Positions 8,191 through 17,243 are shown, counted from the first letter of the stretch. The stretch: DNA of 64,000 bases from Cyclobacteriaceae bacterium (GCA_016786495.1 JAEUUJ010000033.1:62001-126000); one strand, 5' to 3'. Numbers and translations: made by a program. The notes: a model not told the origin generated them from the letters alone.

Positions 8191-9489
8191 ATGAAAAAGA
8201 TTATTTATTTAATTCTCTTCGTTTGTGCAGGTGTTGCGGCTCTGGCTCAATCACCGAAAGGAAAGTACGGAACCTTCGTGCTGACAAACGCAACCATTGA
8301 AACCGTTACGAAAGGAACTATTACGAATGGTACGGTAATCATTTCCAATGGAAAGATCACGTATGTGGGTGCTGCTACAACTGCGCCACAAGGTGCCGAA
8401 GTGATCGACTGCAAAGGCAAGTGGATTTATCCCGGATTTATCGATGGCGGTACAAACCTGGGCTTATCAGAAGTAGGCTCCGATCAGCGTACACGCGACA
8501 TGAGTGAAATCGGAGATGTGATTCCACAAATGCAGGCATTGACCGCGGTTAACCCAAACTCGGTGCTGATCCCCGTAACGCGGGTAAGCGGAGTAACCAC
8601 GGTGCTTACTGCCCCGGATGGAGGCATGTTCCCGGGCACGGCTGCGTTAATCAATCTTCACGGCTACACGCCCGATCAGATGTATGCGAACTTCAAAGGA
8701 GTGGTGGTGAACTTCCCGTCAACGGGAAGAAGAGGCGGCTTCGATCGCAGAACAGACGATGAAATAAAGACGGCAAGCGAAAAAGCGATGAAGAAACTCA
8801 ACGATGTATTTGATCGCGCCAGTCAATATCACAAGCTGGATTCTGCCACGAAAGGAAAGGGCGTTGAATACTATCCTGAAATGGAAGCCATGCTGGGCGT
8901 TGTTCGGGGCGAGCGGACCATCCTTCTGGAGGTAAATGCTGCAAAAGACATTCTCGAAGCGTTGAAATGGATTAAAGAACGCAAGCTGAAGAATGTAGTA
9001 CTCACCGGTTGCCGCGAAGGCTGGCGCGTAGCAGGCGACATTGCAAAAGCTGGCTTCCCGGTGGTTGCCGGTCCGGTGCTGGCTTTGCCTTCGCGTGAAT
9101 ACGATCGTTACGATAAAGCATATGCGAACCCGGGATTAATGAAGAAGGCGGGGGTGAAGGTTGCGTTGCGCACATCGGAAACGGAGAACGTTCGTAATCT
9201 TTTGTTCAACGCGGGCTTTGCCGCTGCATACGGTCTGGGGCGTGAAGAAGCACTGAAAGCAATAACCATTGTACCGGCTGAAATCTTTGGCGTAAGCGAC
9301 AAGTTGGGATCCGTTGAAGTTGGAAAAACGGCCAACATTGTGGTCAGCGATGGTGATCCGTTCGAGACAAAAACAAATATTGTGCATGTATTCATTGATG
9401 GCTGGCAGATTCCGATGGTTAGTCGCCATACACAACTGTATGATGAATTCCTGAAGCGTGAGCCTGGAGTAAACAAATCGCAGAAGTAA
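8191..9489 (+). CDS. Exported amidohydrolase-fold protein lacking metal ligands
   Basis: 432 residues with a signal peptide (MKKIIYLILFVCAGVAALAQ). The overall layout follows the catalytic neighbour, but each metal position is changed: IDGGTNLG where it has IDAHSHL, LLEVNAAKD where it has IIHCHSYRAD, VVLTGCREGWRV where it has LVFQHVNEGFKV, and ALRTSETENV where it has SINSDDAEL. The C-terminal half-sandwich (ITIVPAEIFGVSDKLGSVEVGK) is intact, so the protein is probably folded but inactive. It is the last gene of the operon and is followed within 25 bases by a rho-independent terminator. A structural partner or ligand-binding role is inferred. Confidence 0.85.
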   Translation: MKKIIYLILFVCAGVAALAQSPKGKYGTFVLTNATIETVTKGTITNGTVIISNGKITYVGAATTAPQGAEVIDCKGKWIYPGFIDGGTNLGLSEVGSDQRTRDMSEIGDVIPQMQALTAVNPNSVLIPVTRVSGVTTVLTAPDGGMFPGTAALINLHGYTPDQMYANFKGVVVNFPSTGRRGGFDRRTDDEIKTASEKAMKKLNDVFDRASQYHKLDSATKGKGVEYYPEMEAMLGVVRGERTILLEVNAAKDILEALKWIKERKLKNVVLTGCREGWRVAGDIAKAGFPVVAGPVLALPSREYDRYDKAYANPGLMKKAGVKVALRTSETENVRNLLFNAGFAAAYGLGREEALKAITIVPAEIFGVSDKLGSVEVGKTANIVVSDGDPFETKTNIVHVFIDGWQIPMVSRHTQLYDEFLKREPGVNKSQK

Positions 9490-9513
9490 ATCTCCGTGTT
9501 CATGAATGCATGG

Positions 9514-9541
9514 AAAAGCCTCGGATAGCCGGGGCTTTTTT
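9514..9541 (+). terminator. Rho-independent terminator after the amidohydrolase operon
   Basis: AAAAGCC-TCGG (9514-9524), loop ATAG and CCGG-GGCTTTT (9529-9539) form an 11-base stem with one G-T pair, ending in a T run. It lies inside a longer reading frame that begins at 9510 and so argues for the downstream start (9558) of the YitT gene. Confidence 0.85.
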
Positions 9542-9557
9542 ATTATTTTACCCATCG

Positions 9558-10469
9558 ATGAGTACACAGCAACGATTTTTACAATTAAATGCGCTGCGCA
9601 TCCGCAGGATAAACATCGAGCGGATGATCAAGGATGCAATATTCATCTCTTTGGGTGTGACTGCGGCAGCGTTTGGGTTAAAGAGTTTCTTGTTGCCCAG
9701 TCATTTTTTAGATGGTGGCGTGATGGGTATTTCGCTGCTCATACACAATCAAACCAATTTTGATCTTTCCTATCTCGTGGTGATCATCAACATTCCGTTC
9801 ATTGTGATTGCCTACACGCAGGTTTCAAAAAGCTTCGCGTTAAAAACGCTCATCGCCATTACTTTGCTGGCCGTGTTGCTGGCTTTTGTTGAATTTCCGT
9901 TCATCACGAGCGACAAGCTGCTGATCTCATTCTTTGGCGGATTTTTCCTGGGCCTTGGAATCGGACTTTCCATCCGCGGCGGAAGTGTTATTGACGGCAC
10001 CGAAGTGCTTGCCATCTACACAAGCCGGAAAACGGTGCTTACCGTGGGAGATATCATCTTGGTGCTGAACATTGTTATTTTTTCCGTAGCGGCATACCTG
10101 ATTAACATCGAGACCGCATTGTATGCAATTCTTACGTACCTCGTTGCCTCCAAAACGGTTGACTTCGTGGTTCACGGTATCGAAGAGTATATCAGTGTGA
10201 TGATCGTGTCTGAAAAGAGCGATGCGATTAAAAACGCCATCACAAAAAACATGGGCCGGGGCGTAACGGTGTTACAGGGAAAAGGCGGCTTTGGGAAACG
10301 AGGCCATCAGGAAGAAGATTACGATGTGATCTTTTCAGTCATCACCCGGCTTGAATTGCAGAAGCTAAAAACAGAAGTAGCCAAAATTGACGAAAACGCC
10401 TTCATGGTCGAGAACAGCGTGAGCGATATTCGGGGCGGAATGATCAAAAAACGACCGTTGCAGGAATAA
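9558..10469 (+). CDS. YitT-family membrane protein (DUF161 + DUF2179)
   Basis: 303 residues from the ATG at 9558; a frame starting at 9510 would be read through the preceding terminator and is rejected. About five to six membrane segments fill residues 25-185 (ISLGVTAAAFGLKSFLLPS, GGVMGISLLIHN, YLVVIINIPFIVIAY), followed by a cytosolic DUF2179 domain (about 200-300) containing GRGVTVLQGKGGFGK and a VIFSVITRLE strand. The family is widespread and poorly understood; members have been proposed to be transporters or membrane regulators. It stands alone between a terminator and the propeller lipoprotein gene 30 bases downstream. Confidence 0.9.
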   Translation: MSTQQRFLQLNALRIRRINIERMIKDAIFISLGVTAAAFGLKSFLLPSHFLDGGVMGISLLIHNQTNFDLSYLVVIINIPFIVIAYTQVSKSFALKTLIAITLLAVLLAFVEFPFITSDKLLISFFGGFFLGLGIGLSIRGGSVIDGTEVLAIYTSRKTVLTVGDIILVLNIVIFSVAAYLINIETALYAILTYLVASKTVDFVVHGIEEYISVMIVSEKSDAIKNAITKNMGRGVTVLQGKGGFGKRGHQEEDYDVIFSVITRLELQKLKTEVAKIDENAFMVENSVSDIRGGMIKKRPLQE

Positions 10470-10499
10470 TATTAACTTTCGTTTTATTCAGAGTTTACC

Positions 10500-11465
10500 A
10501 TGCGTTACATACCGCTTTTGTTCGTTGTATCTATTGTTATCTTGTCATGTCGCGGATCCAAATCGACCGAAACCTTTCAGCTTAAGATTGTTTACAATTA
10601 TTTGCACGATACCTTGGGTGGTGAGTATGAAATTTATACAATGAATATGGATGGTTCTGAGCAGAAAAACATCTCGAATTCTCTCTATAGCAACGATTGG
10701 GTGTATCACACTTATAAAGACAGAATATTTTTTATTTCTGATAGGGATACAACGAAGAAAACTTACTTTGTGTATGAGATGAATTCGCAAGGCCAGAATG
10801 TGCGAAAAGTTTCCGATCTGCGTGTACACAACGCATGGATGTCGAGCCGGAATAATGGCAGAGAGTTGGTTGTTTCTGGACGGATAGACGGAGCGGCATA
10901 CATGCAACTATTCCTGATCAACACAGAAACTGGCGCTTATACTCAGCTAACGCACGATACATCAGCCATGTATTCCGACCCATTATTTTCGCCAGATGGC
11001 CAACAGTTGTTTTTTCGTTATCGCGCCCACAAGCGTAATGCCACAACTGAAAAAGCTGAAATTTGGAAGCTTGATCTCAGGGACAGTACCATGGAGCAAC
11101 TAACTCACTTTCCCGAGTCCGACACCAATCACGTCTGGTACAGTTACCATGCAGGCCCTCCAAAATGGCACGGTGGAGAACTCGGCACATTTATTTCGTA
11201 TCAATCAATTCGGGACAAACATTATTCTCTGTTCCGGATTAGCCCGGAAGGCGGCAAGTCTGTGAAAATATTTGAGGATCAGAAGTTGTTTACCGGGTGG
11301 CATGATTGGAGCCCGGATGGCAAATGGCTTGTGCTTGATATGTACGATAACCTGCAAACCGAGTTTGACATTTATCTTGTCAATTGGCAGACGAGCGAGG
11401 TAAAGAGACTTACGTACAACCTGGATCTTGAACAAGCTCCTTGTTTTGTGCAGGAAAAAAACTGA
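10500..11465 (+). CDS. TolB-like beta-propeller lipoprotein
   Basis: 321 residues with a lipoprotein signal (MRYIPLLFVVSIVILSC, lipid Cys17). The mature part repeats PD40/TolB-type blades: YEIYTMNMDGSEQKNI, FVYEMNSQGQNVRKV, DPLFSPDGQQLFFRY, WHDWSPDGKWLVLDMYD and FDIYLVNWQTSEVKRLTY, consistent with a six-blade propeller of protein-protein interaction type. No catalytic motif is visible. It differs from true TolB in being a lipoprotein and lacking the N-terminal TolB domain. It precedes nuoA by 24 bases, probably by chance. Confidence 0.8.
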   Translation: MRYIPLLFVVSIVILSCRGSKSTETFQLKIVYNYLHDTLGGEYEIYTMNMDGSEQKNISNSLYSNDWVYHTYKDRIFFISDRDTTKKTYFVYEMNSQGQNVRKVSDLRVHNAWMSSRNNGRELVVSGRIDGAAYMQLFLINTETGAYTQLTHDTSAMYSDPLFSPDGQQLFFRYRAHKRNATTEKAEIWKLDLRDSTMEQLTHFPESDTNHVWYSYHAGPPKWHGGELGTFISYQSIRDKHYSLFRISPEGGKSVKIFEDQKLFTGWHDWSPDGKWLVLDMYDNLQTEFDIYLVNWQTSEVKRLTYNLDLEQAPCFVQEKN

Positions 11466-11489
11466 CTAACCTTTACGTATCTTTGGAGA

Positions 11490-11969
11490 ATGAATGAGAC
11501 GGCATCTGTTGGTGAATTCGGAATAATCCTGATATTCCTGATCGGGGGATTGCTGTTTCTGTTGGCTTCGTTTTTAGTAGCGCGGTTGGTACGCCCGAGC
11601 CGCCCGAACGATCAGAAACTCGAAACTTACGAAAGTGGTGAACAGGCATTAGGTACGGCCTGGGCGCAATTCAACCTGCGCTTTTATATTGTCGCCCTGA
11701 TGTTCATTCTGTTCGAAGTCGAGATCGTTTTTCTGTTCCCCTGGTCGACTGTTTTTGCGAATAAAGAACTGATCCGCGAAACCAATGGCACCTGGGGATG
11801 GTTTTCATTGGTGGAAATGATACTCTTTATATTCATTCTTGCGCTCGGATTGGCTTATGCCTGGATACATGGCCTGCTGGATTGGGTAAATCCGGTTTCA
11901 AAAACCACCGACATTTCATCGCCCGTTCCAAAAGATTTGTACACGAAAATAAACGAGAAGTATCAGTAA
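11490..11969 (+). CDS. nuoA: NADH-quinone oxidoreductase subunit A
   Basis: 159 residues with three membrane helices (about 10-35, 65-90, 100-125). Family signatures include [20 protein letters not shown] and [17 protein letters not shown]. NuoA is a small membrane subunit of respiratory complex I near the quinone site. Its stop overlaps the nuoB start (TAATG). A TATCTTTG (11478-11485) resembles a -7 box just before the ATG, but no -33 box is at the right distance, so the promoter is unclear. Confidence 0.97.
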   Translation: MNETASVGEFGIILIFLIGGLLFLLASFLVARLVRPSRPNDQKLETYESGEQALGTAWAQFNLRFYIVALMFILFEVEIVFLFPWSTVFANKELIRETNGTWGWFSLVEMILFIFILALGLAYAWIHGLLDWVNPVSKTTDISSPVPKDLYTKINEKYQ

Positions 11970-12496
11970 TGGGGCTGCTTGATCAACGGTTTGAAAATGG
12001 CGGCATCATCATCACAAAAGCAGATGACCTGCTAAACTGGGCAAGGCTTTCATCGATGTGGCCGATGACCTTTGGGATCGCCTGTTGCGCGATCGAGTTT
12101 ATGAGCACCGGTACTACCGTGTACGACATGGACCGCCTTGGCATGGCGCCTTTCGCATCGCCCCGCCAGGCAGACGTGATGATTGTTGCCGGAACGGTAA
12201 CGTTTAAAATGGCCGACCGCATCAAACGTCTGTACGAACAAATGCCCGAACCACGCTATGTGATTTCGATGGGATCTTGTTCGAACTGCGGAGGACCATA
12301 CTGGCAGCATGGCTATCATGTTGTAAAAGGTGTCGATCGTATTGTACCGGTAGATATTTACGTTCCCGGCTGCCCGCCACGCCCGGAGGCTTTAATTGGC
12401 GGTTTTTTAAAGCTTCAGGAGAAAATCCGAAATGAGAGCCTGAAAGCACCTAAAGCCATTGAGCGGTTACTCGAAAATGAAAAACAGCATGCCTGA
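11969..12496 (+). CDS. nuoB: NADH-quinone oxidoreductase subunit B
   Basis: 175 residues starting at the ATG that overlaps the nuoA stop by one base; an in-frame extension to 11798 lies within nuoA and is rejected. Ligands of the 4Fe-4S cluster N2 are present: the Cys pair in GIACCAIEF, the Cys in [11 protein letters not shown] and that in [11 protein letters not shown]. NuoB passes electrons to quinone at the junction of the hydrophilic and membrane arms. It overlaps nuoC. Confidence 0.97.
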   Translation: MGLLDQRFENGGIIITKADDLLNWARLSSMWPMTFGIACCAIEFMSTGTTVYDMDRLGMAPFASPRQADVMIVAGTVTFKMADRIKRLYEQMPEPRYVISMGSCSNCGGPYWQHGYHVVKGVDRIVPVDIYVPGCPPRPEALIGGFLKLQEKIRNESLKAPKAIERLLENEKQHA

Positions 12497-12968
12497 TTTT
12501 TTGCAACTTCTCGAGATCGTCAAAAAAGTTTCGGCTGATGTTACAGCGGATGAAAAATCTTCCCCCAAGGCAGTTATTGTTCCTGCCGCAGACCTGCTAA
12601 AAGTTTGTACGGAACTTTATCAAAACCCGTCCACATATTTCGACATGCTTTCCTGCGTGACAGGGATCGACAACGGTGTACAGGCAAACACGATGGAAGT
12701 CGTGTATAACCTGTATTCGATTCCTTTTAATATGTCGCTTGCGGTAAAGATTGTTCTCCCGCGTGAAAACCCGGTCGTTAATTCGGTGACTTCGATCTGG
12801 CGAACGGCCGACTGGCACGAACGCGAGGCGTTCGATATGTTCGGAATACAGTTCAATGGCCATCCCGACCTGAGAAGAATTTTATTGCCGGCCGACTGGC
12901 AGGGCTTTCCCCTGCGGAAAGACTATGCGCATCAGGAGTACTACCGCAACATAAAAGTTGAATACTGA
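12477..12968 (+). CDS. nuoC: NADH-quinone oxidoreductase subunit C
   Basis: 163 residues from the ATG at 12477 (an ATG at 12489 is also possible and a TTG at 12459 less so; all overlap the end of nuoB). The signature [29 protein letters not shown] identifies the 30-kDa subunit family; shown in pieces, [15 protein letters not shown] and [13 protein letters not shown]. NuoC is not fused to NuoD here. The stop overlaps the nuoD ATG (TGATG). It belongs to the quinone-reducing module of complex I. Confidence 0.95.
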   Translation: MKNSMPDFLQLLEIVKKVSADVTADEKSSPKAVIVPAADLLKVCTELYQNPSTYFDMLSCVTGIDNGVQANTMEVVYNLYSIPFNMSLAVKIVLPRENPVVNSVTSIWRTADWHEREAFDMFGIQFNGHPDLRRILLPADWQGFPLRKDYAHQEYYRNIKVEY

Positions 12969-14188
12969 TGCCGACCGATCATATTCAGTACCAGTACAAG
13001 CCCGGCAACCTCGCAGAATCGGAACCGAATAAGTTCGACCTGCAAAACCTGCGGTCGGAGGAAATGATCATTAACCTCGGCCCGCAACATCCGTCCACTC
13101 ACGGAGTACTGCGCCTCGAAGTTTTGATGGATGGTGAAATTATCAAAGATGTTGTTCCGCATCTTGGGTACCTCCATCGCTGTTTTGAAAAGCATGCCGA
13201 AAACCTTCCCTACAACCAGGTTATTCCATTTGTCGATCGCATGGACTATGTGGCTGCGATGAACTCCGAGCATGTGTATGCGATGGGCGTTGAGCGAATG
13301 CTGGGCATTGCCGGGCAGATACCCAAGCGGGTAGAGTACGTGCGTGTGCTGATGGCCGAACTAAACCGCATTGCTTCGCACTTTATTGCGCTTGGAACCT
13401 ATGGCATGGACATGGGTGCATTTACTCCGTTCTTCTGGATCATGCGCGATCGCGAACATATCCTCAGACTACTGGAATGGGCAGCCGGAGCGCGACTGCT
13501 ATACAATTATATCTGGATCGGCGGACTGTTTTATGACTTGCCGGTTGGCTTTGAACAGAAATGTGCTGAGTTTATTACGCATATCAAGCCCAAGCTGAAA
13601 GAGCTGGAAGACTTGTTGTTAAAGAACGACATCTTCATTCGCAGAACAGCCAACGTAGGCGTGTTGCCGCTCAACCTGGCCATCAACTATGGCGTAACCG
13701 GTCCGATGCTTCGTGCGTCCGGGCTGCGTTTTGACCTGCGAAAGGTAGATGGGTATTCGGTTTATCCGGAATTGGATTTTAATGTTCCGATAGGCGAGGG
13801 GTTAAAAGGAACCGTGGGCGATTGCTGGGATCGTGCCTGGGTACGAATGCTTGAGATTCATGAGTCGGTAAAAATCGTTGAACAGTGCTTAGCGAAACTC
13901 CAGGGAGAACACCAACGTACGAAGGAATTTAATCCCCAGGAATTTGTGCCCAAAAAAATCCGGCCGCAGGCACAGGACTTTTACATCCGAGGGGAAACGC
14001 CCAAAGGCGAACTTGGTTTCTTTTTCCGGGCCGATGGAAAATCGGATATTCCGTTCCGGTGTAAGGGCAGGTCATGTTGCTTTTCAAATTTATCGGTGCT
14101 TCCCGAAATCAGTAAAGGCATACTGGTAGCAGATTTAATCGCCATCATTGGTTCTATCGACATGGTGATGGGTGAAGTTGACCGCTGA
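12968..14188 (+). CDS. nuoD: NADH-quinone oxidoreductase subunit D
   Basis: 406 residues, full length for the 49-kDa family: NLGPQHPSTHGVLRL near the start, DMGAFTPFFWIMRDRE in the middle, and the C-terminal LVADLIAIIGSIDMVMGEVDR. NuoD forms the quinone pocket with NuoB. The gene ends the nuo run: the next gene is nnr, not nuoE or nuoF, and no other complex I subunit occurs in the window. Confidence 0.97.
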   Translation: MPTDHIQYQYKPGNLAESEPNKFDLQNLRSEEMIINLGPQHPSTHGVLRLEVLMDGEIIKDVVPHLGYLHRCFEKHAENLPYNQVIPFVDRMDYVAAMNSEHVYAMGVERMLGIAGQIPKRVEYVRVLMAELNRIASHFIALGTYGMDMGAFTPFFWIMRDREHILRLLEWAAGARLLYNYIWIGGLFYDLPVGFEQKCAEFITHIKPKLKELEDLLLKNDIFIRRTANVGVLPLNLAINYGVTGPMLRASGLRFDLRKVDGYSVYPELDFNVPIGEGLKGTVGDCWDRAWVRMLEIHESVKIVEQCLAKLQGEHQRTKEFNPQEFVPKKIRPQAQDFYIRGETPKGELGFFFRADGKSDIPFRCKGRSCCFSNLSVLPEISKGILVADLIAIIGSIDMVMGEVDR

Positions 14189-14211
14189 TTCCGTACCTTA
14201 GAGCATCGCGC

Positions 14212-15702
14212 ATGCTCAAAATTCTTACATCAACACAGGTTAAGGCATTGGATGAACACACCATCCGTCACGAGCCTGTTGCGTCAATCGATCTGATGGA
14301 GCGCGCTTGCCGCGCGTTTACCTTTTGGTTCACAGCCCGGTTTACTACCGACAAAAAAGTGGGGATAGTTTGCGGCACCGGAAACAATGGCGGTGATGGA
14401 CTCGGTATTGCCCGATTGTTAGATGCGCAGGGATATGATGTAAAAATCTGGATTGTTCGTGGATCAGTTGCGGAGCGTGAAGACTTTAAAAACAACCTGG
14501 CGCGCATTCGCGGAAAGCTCCCCATCTTTGAAATCCGTACCGAGGCTGATCAGAACCTGTTTACCGATCGGGCCGTATTGATTGACGCTGTTTTTGGATC
14601 AGGCTTGTCGCGCCCCGCAGAAGGGATTTATGCGCAGGTGATCCGATGCATCAACAAGACAAATGCCGTACGCGTTGCGGTCGACATACCCTCCGGGCTG
14701 ATGGCCGACAAGCCATCGGAGGGTGCGATTGTTCAGGCCGAGTATACGGTTTCTTTTCAGTTGCCGAAACTTGCTTTTATGTTGCCACACAGTGCTTCAT
14801 TTGTTGGTGAGTGGCAAGTATTTGATATCGGGCTCGATCAGCGGTTTATTGACGAGGCGCCTTCCCCTTATTTTCTCACGGAGCCGGCTGACATTCGTAA
14901 CGTATTGCGACCAAGAGCGAAGTTTGATCACAAAGGCAAATTTGGCCATGCCTTGCTGGTTGCCGGCAGTTACGGCAAGATGGGGGCTGCGGTGTTAAGT
15001 TCACGTGCGTGCCTTCGTTCCGGGGCAGGTCTGGTAACGGTGCATTCGCCTGTGTGCGGCTATTCGATTCTTCAGACATCGGTTCCTGAAGCGATGGTAA
15101 GTATTGATGAACACGAACATTTCTTTACGGCAGTTTCGGACCTGAAGAATTATTCGGCTATCGGCATCGGTCCGGGCATCGGCCAGGATGCGAAAACTGT
15201 TTTGGCGTTTACCCGGCTGCTGGAAAAATGTGATAAGCCCATTTTGCTGGATGCAGATGCTTTAAATATTCTCAGCTCAACTCGGGAGCTTATTCATTTG
15301 TTGCCGAAAGGTTCGGTGTTAACACCCCATCCGAAAGAGTTTGAACGGCTGGTCGGAGGCTGGAAAACAGATTTTGAGCGGCTTCAAAAACAGATTGATT
15401 TTGCCGGTAAAACGGGGGCGGTGGTTCTCGTAAAAGGTGCACATTCGGCCATTGCGAGCCCTGACGGAAAAGTTTTTTTCAACAATACCGGCAATCCCGG
15501 AATGGCCACGGGAGGCAGCGGAGACGTGCTTTCGGGTGTTATCACAGGATTGCTTGCTCAGGGCTACTCGGGGCTGGATTCGGCCATTACGGGCTGCTGG
15601 ATGCACGGTCTGGCGGGTGACAAGGCTTCGGCCCAACTGGGGCAGACCGCGCTGATCGCGTCTGATATCACAGATTACCTGGGGGAGGCATTCCGTATCT
15701 AA
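14212..15702 (+). CDS. nnr: Bifunctional NAD(P)H-hydrate epimerase / ADP-dependent dehydratase
   Basis: 496 residues. The N-terminal YjeF_N half (about 1-210) has GIVCGTGNNGGDGLGIARLL and VDAVFGSGL-like segment IDAVFGSGLSRP; the C-terminal YjeF_C half (about 225-496) has KGKFGHALLVAGSYGKMGA, LLDADALN and GNPGMATGGSGDVLSG. The enzyme repairs hydrated NADH and NADPH: the epimerase interconverts R and S forms and the dehydratase restores the cofactor using ADP or ATP. Following nuoABCD by 23 bases, it may share their transcript, a sensible pairing with an NADH-consuming complex but not proof of linkage. Confidence 0.96.
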   Translation: MLKILTSTQVKALDEHTIRHEPVASIDLMERACRAFTFWFTARFTTDKKVGIVCGTGNNGGDGLGIARLLDAQGYDVKIWIVRGSVAEREDFKNNLARIRGKLPIFEIRTEADQNLFTDRAVLIDAVFGSGLSRPAEGIYAQVIRCINKTNAVRVAVDIPSGLMADKPSEGAIVQAEYTVSFQLPKLAFMLPHSASFVGEWQVFDIGLDQRFIDEAPSPYFLTEPADIRNVLRPRAKFDHKGKFGHALLVAGSYGKMGAAVLSSRACLRSGAGLVTVHSPVCGYSILQTSVPEAMVSIDEHEHFFTAVSDLKNYSAIGIGPGIGQDAKTVLAFTRLLEKCDKPILLDADALNILSSTRELIHLLPKGSVLTPHPKEFERLVGGWKTDFERLQKQIDFAGKTGAVVLVKGAHSAIASPDGKVFFNNTGNPGMATGGSGDVLSGVITGLLAQGYSGLDSAITGCWMHGLAGDKASAQLGQTALIASDITDYLGEAFRI

Positions 15703-15741
15703 CAAATAATTCGGGTCGGATTTTAAACCTTTTGGGCGATT

Positions 15742-15774
15742 TTTGCATCTAAACCTAAAACAGACCCAACTTTG
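15742..15774 (+). promoter_or_regulatory. Candidate promoter of the T9SS sorting-domain mini-protein
   Basis: TTTG (15742-15745), a 21-base spacer and CAACTTTG (15767-15774) match the Bacteroidetes consensus with one mismatch in the -7 box. The predicted transcript starts about 20 bases before the ATG at 15801. Confidence 0.45.
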
Positions 15775-15800
15775 GAGTGAGTTTTGCGTAAAAAGTGATA

Positions 15801-16163
15801 ATGCGTAACCTGAGCCTGATATTGTCCTTCTTCCTGCTTTTATTTTTAAGCAGTGCTGCTTTCGGCCAAAGCCAGGAAATCACAGCATACGCTCCTGAAA
15901 AAACCGACCTTTCTAAATCCATCACCGTTTACCCGAATCCGGCTACTGACTTTGTGAACATTAAGCTGAGTACGCTGGATGCTTCAACGACAAAGATCAC
16001 CCTGTACACCATTCTTGGTAATGAACTTCCTACCGATAAGGAAACGGTAAACGATCATGAGGTTCGGATTCGCGTGAAAGATCTGGCAACCGGTTATTAC
16101 CTCATTGCCGTGCGCGATGAACAACTCCAGTTCAAGTCGACCTACAAGTTTCTGAAACGCTAA
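15801..16163 (+). CDS. Small secreted protein made almost only of a T9SS type A sorting domain
   Basis: 120 residues from the ATG at 15801 (a GTG two codons earlier is possible). A signal peptide (to about residue 21, SAAFG) and a 15-20 residue spacer lead straight into a Por-secretion tail: ITVYPNPATDFVNIKL, ITLYTILGNEL and LATGYYLIAVRDE, ending TYKFLKR. Such domains normally sit at the C-terminus of large cargo and direct it through the type IX secretion system to the cell surface. Here there is no cargo domain, so the protein may be a surface peptide, a remnant, or a competitor for the sorting machinery. Its stop overlaps the converging threonine aldolase stop by 3 bases. Confidence 0.85.
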   Translation: MRNLSLILSFFLLLFLSSAAFGQSQEITAYAPEKTDLSKSITVYPNPATDFVNIKLSTLDASTTKITLYTILGNELPTDKETVNDHEVRIRVKDLATGYYLIAVRDEQLQFKSTYKFLKR

Positions 16164-17182
16164 CGCGCCAATTCTTTGAGTTTCGCTACGAAGCGATCAA
16201 TTTCTTCTTCTTTTGTATCGAACGAACACATCAAACGTACCTCATTCGTTTGCTCGTTCCACACATAAAAGAACATTTCCTGTTGTAAGGCTTCCGTTAT
16301 GCCCTTAGGTAAAATCGCGAAGACGCCATTCGCATCTACCGATTGCGTTATCTGAACGTTCTTAATGCCGCGCAAACCTTGTTCAAGGCGTTTGGCCATC
16401 GCGTTCGAATGCGATGCATTCCTTTTCCAAAGATCATTGCTTACCAACGCTTCAAACTGGGCGCTGATGAATCTCATTTTGGAATGAAGTTGCATGCCCT
16501 GCTTCCGTAGGTAGTACGCATCTTTCGCAAGGTCGGGGTTAAAAATCACAACCGCCTCGCCGAACATCATTCCGTTTTTTGTTCCGCCAAACGAAAGCAC
16601 GTCAACTCCGGCATCGCGGGTAAATGCCCGGAAGTCTTTTCCCAGGCTTACCGCCGCATTGCTGATGCGTGATCCATCCATGTGCAGATACAGGTTATGT
16701 TTTTTGGCAACGGCCGACAATGCCCTGATCTCATCAATTGAATACACTGTCGCATATTCAGTTGTCTGTGAGATGGAGATAACTTTCGGTTGTGGATGAT
16801 GCTGATCGCCTACGCGGATGATTTTCTGTTCAACCAATTCCGGTGTTATCTTTCCATGAATTGAAGGAACATCCACAAGTTTACAACCCAGCAACCGTTC
16901 AGGCGCGGTGGATTCGTCAACGTTGATGTGCGCCAGGTCTGAACAAATAATCGAATTGAACGACTTCGTGAGTAAACTCAGGCTTACCACATTTGCACCG
17001 GTTCCGTTGTATACAAACAGTACTTCCGCATCCTCACCAAAAAATTTCTGAAACAGTTTTTGGGTTCGGGCGGTGATGGCGTCGTTTCCGTAAGACCCCA
17101 TGTGCTCGGTGTTCGCCTTAACGAGGGCCTCCATCACGTCCGGATGCACTCCTGAATAATTATCGCTTGCAAAAGCTTTCAT
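16160..17182 (-). CDS. ltaE: Low-specificity L-threonine aldolase
   Basis: 340 residues from the ATG at 17182, which opens the conserved FASDNYSGVHPDVMEAL; a longer frame reaching 17257 would run through the terminator of the upstream gene and is rejected. It is a fold-type I PLP enzyme: LYLHMDGSRISNAAVSLG carries the cofactor-binding Asp and SFGGTKNGMMFGEA the Schiff-base Lys. The reaction splits threonine or allo-threonine to glycine and acetaldehyde. It is convergent with the T9SS mini-protein and has no obvious operon partner. Confidence 0.93.
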   Translation of the reverse strand: MKAFASDNYSGVHPDVMEALVKANTEHMGSYGNDAITARTQKLFQKFFGEDAEVLFVYNGTGANVVSLSLLTKSFNSIICSDLAHINVDESTAPERLLGCKLVDVPSIHGKITPELVEQKIIRVGDQHHPQPKVISISQTTEYATVYSIDEIRALSAVAKKHNLYLHMDGSRISNAAVSLGKDFRAFTRDAGVDVLSFGGTKNGMMFGEAVVIFNPDLAKDAYYLRKQGMQLHSKMRFISAQFEALVSNDLWKRNASHSNAMAKRLEQGLRGIKNVQITQSVDANGVFAILPKGITEALQQEMFFYVWNEQTNEVRLMCSFDTKEEEIDRFVAKLKELAR

Positions 17183-17184
17183 CG

Positions 17185-17221
17185 GCAAAAAGAAAAAGGC
17201 GCGTATGAAGTTACGCGCCTT
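17185..17221 (-). terminator. Rho-independent terminator of the CHAT gene
   Basis: AAGGCGCGTA (17196-17205) and TACGCGCCTT (17212-17221) are perfect 10-base arms around a 6-base loop; on the minus strand the stem is followed by a T-rich run (17197-17186). It lies between the CHAT gene stop (17244) and the threonine aldolase start (17182). Confidence 0.88.
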
Positions 17222-17243
17222 GCAAATTATTTCAATCCGGAAC

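Noticed and set aside
9510-9557. Longer N-terminus for the YitT-family gene
   Set aside because: It would translate a rho-independent terminator; the ATG at 9558 gives a normal start.
11798-11968. Longer N-terminus for NuoB
   Set aside because: The extension lies wholly inside nuoA in another frame and the family starts near the ATG at 11969, which overlaps the nuoA stop as expected in a nuo operon.
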